Assembly: GCF_937888285.1 (NCBI RefSeq) | Contig: NZ_CALART010000022.1 | Span: 1-12,186 of the forward strand | DNA from: an uncultured Aquimonas sp. | Lineage (GTDB): Bacteria; Pseudomonadota; Gammaproteobacteria; Xanthomonadales; Xanthomonadaceae | DNA: 12,186 bases | Direction of reading: 5' to 3' | Part shown: positions 7,273 to 12,186 of the stretch, in pieces | Numbering within the stretch: position 1 is the first letter of the stretch | Layout: each line of letters opens with the position of its first letter | Position numbers and translations under genes: made by a program | Notes under the pieces: model-generated | The model's input: the letters and a program-made list of their open reading frames with translations, nothing else | The model's database searches: none | Told to the model about the DNA's origin: nothing

Positions 7273-7626
7273 GCAAGGCGCGAGCGCCGCGCGGCCCAAT
7301 CACGCGCATAGGGTGGGCCCCGGCCCACCGTGAGCTCGACGCTCGCCCCGGCCATCCCACTCGCCGAAGCCCCGCATCGCACCCCTCTCCCGACGGGACA
7401 GGGGTGGCAACCGCAACACCCAGGGCTTGATTCCAAGCCCGGCGCAGGCCAAGGATCGGCCTGCGGCGAAGGGCGCCCCCCTTCGCGCATGCCCGGCCTG
7501 TCTCGCCGGGCAAGTGCAAGCCTCCGGCGCAGGACGCACCGGCGGCGGTCAATGTTCTCGATACCACTGCCCCACGCGGGGCAGGCCCGAAGCTAGAACG
7601 TCCCGATACGACGTGAGGAGTGGCAG
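7273..7626 (+). other. Intergenic spacer nrdJa to histone-like gene, with three hairpins
   Basis: A 354-bp gap without a supported gene. After repeat copy f it holds a degraded CCCCTCTCCC hairpin near 7382-7404 and three further stems: 7466-7486 (8-bp stem GCGAAGGG), 7491-7511 (7-bp GCCCGGC) and 7567-7584 (7-bp CTGCCCC, loop ACGC). None has a T-run, so none is a typical intrinsic terminator. They could slow or partly stop transcription before the histone-like gene. I see no clear promoter for that gene. Confidence 0.5.
7308..7350 (+). repeat. GGGTGGGCCCTGGCCCACC palindromic repeat, copy f
   Basis: Starts 36 bases after the nrdJa stop codon: ATAGGGTGGGCCCCGGCCCA, one base different from the family head, with tail GAGCTCGACGCTCGCCCC. 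It could form a hairpin at the 3' end of the nrdJa message. Confidence 0.8.
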
Positions 7627-8292
7627 ATGAGCAATGGCAATGGGGTAACCGCGACCCTGAGCGAAGCGGTGGAAGCCGTCACCGAGAAAGCCCAGGAACT
7701 CGCCCACGACGCCAAAGAGGCCGTGGTCGCCGCCGAACAGGCCGTGGCCAAGCGCGCCGCCAAGGTGAAGAAGCAGGCCGAAGGCCAGTACAAGAAGGCC
7801 AAGAAGGCCGTCGACAAGAAGGTCGGCGAAGCGAAGAAAGCTGTCTCAGGCGCGGTGAAGACCGCCAAGAAGAAAGCCGCCGCCGCCAAGAAGGCCGTCG
7901 ACAAGAAAGTCGGCGAAGCCAAGAAGGCCGTCGCCGGCGCGGTGAAGACCGCCAAGAAGAAGGTCGCCGCCGCCAAGAAGGCCGTCGCCAAGAAGACCGC
8001 CCCGGCCAAGAAGGCCGCGAGCAAGCAGGTCGCCGCAGTGAAGAAGGCGGCAGCCAAGAAGGCCGCACCGGTGAAGAAAGCGGCCGCCAAGAAAGCCGCA
8101 CCCGCCAAGAAGGCTGCAGCCAAGAAAGTCGCCGCGGTGAAGAAGGCCGTCGCCAAGAAGGCACCGGCCAAGAAAGCGCCCGCCAAGAAAGCCCCGGCCA
8201 AGGCCCCAGCAAAGAAAGCCCCAGCGAAAAAAGCGGCCGCCAAGAAAGCCGCCCCTGCAAAGAAGGCAGCCGCCAAGAAAGCCGCCAAGTAA
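7627..8292 (+). CDS. Histone H1-like Lys/Ala/Pro-rich DNA-binding protein
   Basis: A 221-residue protein built almost entirely of Lys, Ala, Val and Pro, with one aromatic residue (Y55). Residues 1-45 are mixed charge and would form an amphipathic helix. Residues 46-221 are repeats of AKKA, KKAA and PAKKA types, strongly basic. It contains a 29-residue tandem duplication: AVDKKVGEAKKAV at 61 recurs at 90 (bases 7807-7893 and 7894-7980). The layout resembles bacterial histone H1-like proteins such as HctB, BpH1 and AlgP, which bind DNA without sequence specificity and compact or regulate it. The ATG at 7627 has GAGGAG 6 bases upstream. It sits between the two halves of the split reductase on the same strand. 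A DNA-binding role is inferred from composition; a link to nucleotide supply or replication is suggested by position only. Confidence 0.88.
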   Translation: MSNGNGVTATLSEAVEAVTEKAQELAHDAKEAVVAAEQAVAKRAAKVKKQAEGQYKKAKKAVDKKVGEAKKAVSGAVKTAKKKAAAAKKAVDKKVGEAKKAVAGAVKTAKKKVAAAKKAVAKKTAPAKKAASKQVAAVKKAAAKKAAPVKKAAAKKAAPAKKAAAKKVAAVKKAVAKKAPAKKAPAKKAPAKAPAKKAPAKKAAAKKAAPAKKAAAKKAAK

Positions 8293-8304
8293 ACCCGGGG
8301 GGAA

Positions 8305-8334
8305 CACCCGCCGCCGCATGACCGGCGGCGGGTG
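8305..8334 (+). terminator. Strong hairpin after the histone-like gene
   Basis: CACCCGCCGCC (8305-8315) pairs perfectly with GGCGGCGGGTG (8324-8334), extended by one G-C pair, with loop CATGAC. The hairpin starts 13 bases after the stop codon. There is no T-run, so it may stabilise the mRNA end or act with Rho instead of terminating alone. Confidence 0.5.
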
Positions 8335-8380
8335 AATCCCCACCGCCCAAGCCCCAGGCGCACACCGCCCAAGGCCGGCA

Positions 8381-8434
8381 GAACACCCAGAGCAAGCAGA
8401 ACACCCAAACCAAGCGGAACACCCAAAGCCCAGG
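8381..8434. repeat. Three 18-bp tandem units (GAACACCC...)
   Basis: GAACACCCA begins at 8381, 8399 and 8417, exactly 18 bases apart, with variable AGCAAGC-type tails. A related GAACACCC occurs at 8302. The frame would be open, but the encoded residues have no recognisable content and no start is supported. Confidence 0.6.
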
Positions 8435-8477
8435 CGCGATCAGGCCCCACCCGCCCCGCGACAGGCAAAGCATTGAA

Positions 8478-8847
8478 CCCCTCTCCCCGTGGGAGAGGGG
8501 CAGGGGAGAGGGTCCGGCCCCCCAGCCACCCCCACCCCGCGACACCCAAAGCTTCAAGCCCCTCTTCCATCGGGAGAGGGGTTGGGTGAGGGGCAGCAAG
8601 CCCAGCACCCGAAAACCCGCGACACCCAAGCTCCAAAGCCCCTCTCCCCCGGAGGGAGAGGGGTTGGGGAGAGGGGGGAAACCCCGCCTCACCCACCCAA
8701 TACGCGACACCCAAGCTCCAAAGCCCCTCTCCCCCGGAGGGAGAGGGGTTGGGGAGAGGGGGGAAACCCCACCTCACCCATCAACTCCGCGACACCCAAG
8801 CTCCAAAGCCCCTCTCCCCTGGTGGGAGAGGGGTTGGGGAGAGGGGG
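8478..8847. repeat. Five CCCCTCTCCC...GGGAGAGGGG hairpin units before nrdJb
   Basis: Hairpin units start at 8478, 8559, 8639, 8724 and 8809. Each is CCCCTCTCCC, a short loop, GGGAGAGGGG, then TTGGGGAGAGGGG or a variant. The last four are preceded by GCGACACCCAA, beginning at 8539, 8619, 8704 and 8789, so the true period is 80-85 bp. Units 3 and 4 are nearly identical over the whole period, pointing to recent duplication. This hairpin class is, from memory, widespread in GC-rich proteobacterial intergenic DNA. The remaining sequence up to 8920 is C-rich and shows no gene. Confidence 0.9.
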
Positions 8848-8938
8848 CAAACCCCCACCTCACCCCACCCACCCCAAACACCCACACCCAGCAGGCGCCA
8901 ACACCCGCGCCGCCCCACACCCCGCGAAGGAGCCCCCC

Positions 8939-9703
8939 ATGGCCGTCAAAATCACCAAAAAAATCAAGGGCTACGCCGTCCTCAAGCCCGAAGACAAGGC
9001 CGCCGCTCCTGCCCCTGCCGCAGCAACGCCCGCCCCCGCCGAACCCCCCGTGCGCCAAAGCGCCGAAGTCATCCAGATGCACGAGCAGATCGAGCGCCCC
9101 GAAGTGCTGGTCGGCTCCACCTACAAGATCAAATCGCCCCTGTTCGAGCACGCCCTGTACGTCACCATCAACGACATCGTGCTGAACCAGGGCACCGCCC
9201 ACGAATCGCGCCGCCCCTTCGAGATCTTCATCAACTCGAAGAACATGGACCACTTCCAGTGGGTCGTGGCCATCACCCGCATCATGAGCGCCGTGTTCCG
9301 CAAGGGCGGCGACGTCACCTTCCTGGTCGAAGAGCTGAAGGCCGTGTTCGACCCAAGAGGCGGCTACTTCAAGGCCGGCGGCGTCTACATGCCCAGCATC
9401 GTGGCCGAGATCGGCGCCGTGGTCGAAGACCACATGAAGACCATCGGCCTGATCGTCGACCCCGAACTGGACGAACACCAGCGCGCCCTGATCGCCGAAA
9501 AGCGCGCTGCGTTTGAGGCCCAGTCAAAAAAAAACGCTGAGCTGAGCCCGGCGGCTGACGGCGCGGCGAGTGGGGAAGCGAAGAGCGACGCCGCCACCTT
9601 CCCGACCGGCGCGACCCTGTGCCACAAGTGCAACACCCAGGCGATGGTGGTGATGGATGGGTGTCAGACTTGTTTGAATTGTGGGTATTCGAAGTGTGGG
9701 TGA
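8939..9703 (+). CDS. nrdJb: Class II ribonucleotide reductase, small C-terminal part
   Basis: A 254-residue protein equal to the missing C-terminal part of a class II reductase, similar to P. aeruginosa NrdJb as I remember it. Residues 1-20 (MAVKITKKIKGYAVLKPEDK) open the protein, then an Ala/Pro linker (21-40), then a TSCPD-like domain at about 60-172 (IKSPLFEHALYVTIND ... FEIFINSKNMDH). A low-complexity linker at 195-225 leads to six cysteines: C228, C231, C242, C245, C248 and C253. The first four look like a zinc ribbon; the last ones should relay reducing power from thioredoxin to the active site of NrdJa. The ATG at 8939 has GAAGGAG 6 bases upstream. It is split from nrdJa by 1,666 bases that include the histone-like gene and hairpin repeats. 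The last ~16 codons use T-ending forms unlike the rest. Confidence 0.9.
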   Translation: MAVKITKKIKGYAVLKPEDKAAAPAPAAATPAPAEPPVRQSAEVIQMHEQIERPEVLVGSTYKIKSPLFEHALYVTINDIVLNQGTAHESRRPFEIFINSKNMDHFQWVVAITRIMSAVFRKGGDVTFLVEELKAVFDPRGGYFKAGGVYMPSIVAEIGAVVEDHMKTIGLIVDPELDEHQRALIAEKRAAFEAQSKKNAELSPAADGAASGEAKSDAATFPTGATLCHKCNTQAMVVMDGCQTCLNCGYSKCG

Positions 9704-9822
9704 GGGCCGCCCTTATCTCGGTCTTGAGAAACATCACTAGCGTCAAGGCTGGCCTCTTGCCTCAAGTCTGTTTCAAGCTCTTGGCAAGATCCGGCCCACT
9801 TCTCGCCGCAGGATGACTCAGA

Positions 9823-11367
9823 GTGCCGGGTAGATCACTCAACGACACCGAGCGTCGATTGGCGAAATGGTGGGGGAATGACCTCACGCATTTTGACTAT
9901 CCGCAATTGCGTGCCATCGATGTAAGTGGTCAATCTCCAGGGCTTAGGGGGATTACTGGCCTTAAAGTTGAGTTTGCCTATCCAGTGTCTGTTCTGAGCG
10001 GCCCGAATGGCTCAGGCAAGACCACAGTGCTCGGTCTGGCGGCTCTTGGTTTTCACGGGGTTGATGGGCACTTCCCTCAACTGGCCCGACGCCAAGCACG
10101 AAGTGGTGAGGATTTTTCATACTACACCTTCCAAGACTTCTTCTTCAGAGGCCCCGGCGACCCTGACGTTACTGGTGTTCAAATAGGGTGGCGATATCGG
10201 CAAGCGCCCGAGCTTTCCATCAGCAAGCAGTCGGATAAGTGGATGCGCTACGAGCGCCGTCCGCCAAGGCCTGTCCAGTATTTCGGTATAGGCCGGGCGG
10301 TTCCAGCGATAGAGCAAGCTGTACTGCGATCTCATTTTGGTCAACGAGGTCGTCCAAACGAAGTCGCTCTATCTAATGAAGCTGTTCGCTACGTCAGTCG
10401 AATTCTGGGGCGACCCTACTCGAAGGCTCATGCGCTCAGTTCAGCCCGCTGGGGCGTTCGTCGATGCGCCAACGGTCGCGCAAACTACTCCAGTTTCAAC
10501 ATGGGGGCCGGAGAAGACATACTATTCGATCTGATTGGCAGCATCGTGGCGATGCCAAAAGGCTCGCTGGTTGTTATTGAAGAGATTGAGGTTGGCATAC
10601 ACGCAGGTGCATTGACTGCGCTAGCTGAAGTATTGCTTGAGATCGCCTGGGTCAAAAAGCTTCAGATCATTATTTCTTCGCACTCTGAGCGGTTTGTGGA
10701 TGCGATGCCGAGGCCGGCGCGAATTCTGCTGCGCCGCCACGGCGCAAGTCATGATGTTCTTTATGGGCCATCGACGGAATTTGTGTTCTCTTCACTTTCT
10801 GGAGTTGCAACTCCGGAGTTGCTGATCTACTGCGAGGACAAGTTTGCGCAAAGGCTAATCGAAGCTGCGCTGCCTATATATTCAAGAGCGCGCGTGCGAG
10901 TCTTGCCCGTTGGTGACAAGGCAGCCTTGGCCACTCAGGCAGAGTGCCATATTCGAGATGGTGACAATCCGCGATGCATAGTGGTATTTGATGGTGATGT
11001 CTCAGAGTCTGAGGCCCTTCGATTGGTTGCCCCTAGTAATGAGCGAGTAAGCCCGTCTCAAATTTCATGGATGCGGTTGCCTGGAGATATGGCGCCGGAA
11101 GCGTTTGTGGCAAGCCAGGTTGCAGACGACACAGAGGTGGCTGAGGCAATCGCGGGAGATCTAGGTCTTCACGTTGATGAGCTTCGAGCCCTATTGGAGC
11201 GCGCTGCTGCAGGCGCAGACCATCACGATATCGTGCGCGAAGTGGCGAGGAGCGTCGGAGTCTCCGAGGACGAGGTTGCGGTTGCGTTATGTCGTGGGGT
11301 CGCCCGTAGTGGTGAAGGAATTCGCCTCCTCCGCAGCAACATCGATAGTGCGCTCGACGGTCTTTAG
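9823..11367 (+). CDS. OLD-like ABC-type ATPase with C-terminal Toprim-like nuclease domain
   Basis: A 514-residue protein with a RecF/SMC-like ATPase domain: Walker A GPNGSGKTT (60-68), a signature-like SFNMGAGED (224-232), Walker B SLVVIEEIE (248-256) and an H-loop SSH at 285-287. A Toprim-like domain follows from about 331: E338 in LLIYCEDK, then the D390-G-D392 pair in CIVVFDGDVS, the acidic residues that bind metal in OLD-family nucleases. Residues 430-514 are helical and unassigned. Length and order fit class 1 OLD proteins such as GajA, many of which defend against phage by cutting DNA or RNA. The start is GTG at 9823 with AGGA 9 bases upstream; the frame is closed just before it. Lower GC and mixed codons suggest transfer. 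No partner gene typical of Gabija or PARIS is seen. Target and trigger are unknown. Confidence 0.85.
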   Translation: MPGRSLNDTERRLAKWWGNDLTHFDYPQLRAIDVSGQSPGLRGITGLKVEFAYPVSVLSGPNGSGKTTVLGLAALGFHGVDGHFPQLARRQARSGEDFSYYTFQDFFFRGPGDPDVTGVQIGWRYRQAPELSISKQSDKWMRYERRPPRPVQYFGIGRAVPAIEQAVLRSHFGQRGRPNEVALSNEAVRYVSRILGRPYSKAHALSSARWGVRRCANGRANYSSFNMGAGEDILFDLIGSIVAMPKGSLVVIEEIEVGIHAGALTALAEVLLEIAWVKKLQIIISSHSERFVDAMPRPARILLRRHGASHDVLYGPSTEFVFSSLSGVATPELLIYCEDKFAQRLIEAALPIYSRARVRVLPVGDKAALATQAECHIRDGDNPRCIVVFDGDVSESEALRLVAPSNERVSPSQISWMRLPGDMAPEAFVASQVADDTEVAEAIAGDLGLHVDELRALLERAAAGADHHDIVREVARSVGVSEDEVAVALCRGVARSGEGIRLLRSNIDSALDGL

Positions 11368-11372
11368 GGGCG

Positions 11373-11410
11373 GGGTAAGGGGTTTGATAAGGGGGTCTTG
11401 GATAAGGGGT
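11373..11410 (+). repeat. Short tandem GATAAGGGG-type units
   Basis: Three variants of GATAAGGGG run from just after the ATPase stop codon (around 11376, 11386 and 11401); the last two are 15 bases apart. The third is the start of element copy A. They look like partial duplications of the element's left end. Confidence 0.5.
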
Positions 11411-11501
11411 CAGGCTCACTTTCTGTATCGATTGAGTGGGTACTGAAAGAAGGCGTTGGGATAATTTGTCAGATCATGGAAGCTAACTCTGATCCCTTTT
11501 G
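11401..11501. mobile_element. ~100-bp element with terminal inverted repeats, copy A (MITE/REP-like)
   Basis: The left end GATAAGGGGTCAGGCTCACT is mirrored by the right end, which on the other strand reads AAAAGGGATCAGAGTTAGCT. The element has no coding capacity. The ends resemble GGGTCAGAGTCA-type repeats found near RAYT (REP-associated tyrosine) transposases in other proteobacteria, as I recall. Copy B lies exactly 150 bases downstream with aligned interior. Confidence 0.6.
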
Positions 11502-11550
11502 CCCTATCTGTTAGGAGTGAATGCTCGATGAGTTATCTGCGTCATTCATA

Positions 11551-11651
11551 GATAACGGAGTCAGGTTCACTTCCTCAGTCGGACCAGTGGGGAGTACACC
11601 TGGTGCCGGGTCCGTTCGCTAGATCTTCGAAACTGACTCTGCCCTTTTTTT
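11551..11651. mobile_element. ~100-bp element with terminal inverted repeats, copy B (MITE/REP-like)
   Basis: The left end GATAACGGAGTCAGGTTCAC matches copy A with few changes; the right end on the other strand reads AAAAAGGGCAGAGTCAGTTT. The interior aligns with copy A at nearly equal length, with shared GGxGxxGGG and AGATCxTxGAA blocks. It is more diverged inside than at its ends. It ends about 100 bases before the small downstream gene. Confidence 0.6.
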
Positions 11652-11755
11652 AGCGCCTCTTGTTGGTCGGAGTTGGGCCAAGGAGATTCTCTGATTGCTG
11701 CTCAACCGCCAGTGCTTGGTCCGCTCAAGGGATCAGTGACAGCCGCAGGCCGACG

Positions 11756-12136
11756 ATGATTCGCTTTTTTAGAAGTCTGGTGTGGAGCGGGAGACTTGGG
11801 GCCGCCCTGAGCCGAGCAGAGAAAATGCGTGCTGCCGGAAAACGACAGGCGGCACTCTCGGTTGTGCAGAAAGCCATCTTTGGCTTGGATAAGGCCGGCT
11901 TGGCCGAGGAAGCCCCACTGGATGCCTCTCGCGCCTTATTGGTCGCAATTGGCGAAGCTTTGGCCTATGAGCTGGAAGAGCCGGGATTTTCTGAGGCTGA
12001 GCTGGCCAAGGCTTTGGCGATGATTGAAAGCGTGAATCTGGAGGCCGAGCCGGAGGGCTATGCGCGGTACATTCCCTTCTTGCGTTCACGCATTCAGCGG
12101 CTCCAAACAAATTCGAGGTGCGAGGTGGAGGCTTAG
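11756..12136 (+). CDS. Hypothetical 126-residue helical protein
   Basis: I do not recognise this protein. It opens with MIRFFRSLVWSGRLGAALSR, a basic, moderately hydrophobic segment too short and charged to be a clear signal peptide. The rest is Ala/Leu/Glu-rich and should be mostly alpha-helical. Two helix pairs, about 20-50 (KMRAAGKRQAALSVVQKAI) and 75-95, have a TPR-like look. There are no catalytic motifs. The ATG at 11756 is chosen because GCAGG lies about 6 bases upstream and coding character begins there; the frame runs up to 11660, but that part overlaps intergenic sequence next to the element copies. Codon use is mixed, like the neighbouring ATPase gene. It has 104 bases between its start and the element, so it is unlikely to be co-transcribed tightly with the ATPase. 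After its stop only 50 bases remain, with no feature. Confidence 0.55.
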   Translation: MIRFFRSLVWSGRLGAALSRAEKMRAAGKRQAALSVVQKAIFGLDKAGLAEEAPLDASRALLVAIGEALAYELEEPGFSEAELAKALAMIESVNLEAEPEGYARYIPFLRSRIQRLQTNSRCEVEA

Positions 12137-12186
12137 TCTCAACTTCCAAGTGCAACACCCCACTTCAAGTAGGGTGCAGGCATGGG

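Noticed and set aside
7593..8777. Long minus-strand frame rich in Phe, Leu and Ala opposite the histone-like gene
   Set aside because: It is an antisense shadow of Lys/Ala codon repeats and of the hairpin repeats; no start site or domain supports it.
8478..8847. CRISPR-like array
   Set aside because: Units have an 80-85-bp period, the intervening sequence is itself repeated and not unique spacers, and no cas gene is near. They are hairpin repeats.
8489..8938. N-terminal extension of NrdJb by 150 residues
   Set aside because: The extension translates the hairpin repeats; the ATG at 8939 has a strong ribosome site and matches the expected NrdJb start.
9823..12136. Complete Gabija or PARIS system
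   Set aside because: The ATPase-Toprim protein resembles GajA in layout, but no UvrD-like GajB follows, and the small downstream gene is not an AriB-like Toprim protein.

Overview
The window is GC-rich, C-ending in its codons, and crowded with small palindromic repeats. It carries a split, B12-dependent (class II) ribonucleotide reductase. Together these suggest a gammaproteobacterium of the xanthomonad type (Lysobacteraceae/Rhodanobacteraceae); this is inferred from gene content and style, not from a marker gene.

Layout, left to right. Bases 1-280 hold short repeats and the upstream region of an aldo/keto reductase gene (+, 281-1279). It converges with a YigB-like HAD phosphatase (-, 1644-2339), which lies downstream of a periplasmic Do-type serine protease (-, 2677-4098). 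The protease has a good candidate sigma-E-type promoter. A gap of about 1 kb follows. It holds palindromic repeats and then a promoter with a DnaA-like box and two NrdR-like boxes 32 bp apart. These precede nrdJa (+, 5125-7272), a histone H1-like Lys/Ala/Pro gene (+, 7627-8292), a 650-bp block of tandem hairpin repeats, and nrdJb (+, 8939-9703). NrdJa carries the catalytic barrel; NrdJb carries the TSCPD-like domain and the C-terminal cysteine cluster. The two should therefore work as one deoxyribonucleotide-making enzyme, although a nucleoid-type protein gene and strong RNA structures lie between them.

From about 9660 to the right end the character changes. Base composition is visibly less GC-rich and codon use is mixed. 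This part holds one ABC-type ATPase fused to a Toprim-like nuclease domain (OLD-like, +, 9823-11367), two degenerate copies of a ~100-bp element with terminal inverted repeats (11401-11501 and 11551-11651), and an unrecognised 126-residue protein (+, 11756-12136). This looks like accessory, probably acquired DNA. The OLD-like protein is the best candidate here for an uncharacterised defence-type system; no partner gene such as a UvrD-like helicase or reverse transcriptase is present in the window.

The intergenic regions hold several repeat families: a GGGTGGGCCCTGGCCCACC palindrome (six copies), a GATCCC/GAATCCC microsatellite, GGTGCGCGACACGCGCACC-type repeats, and CCCCTCTCCC...GGGAGAGGGG hairpins.
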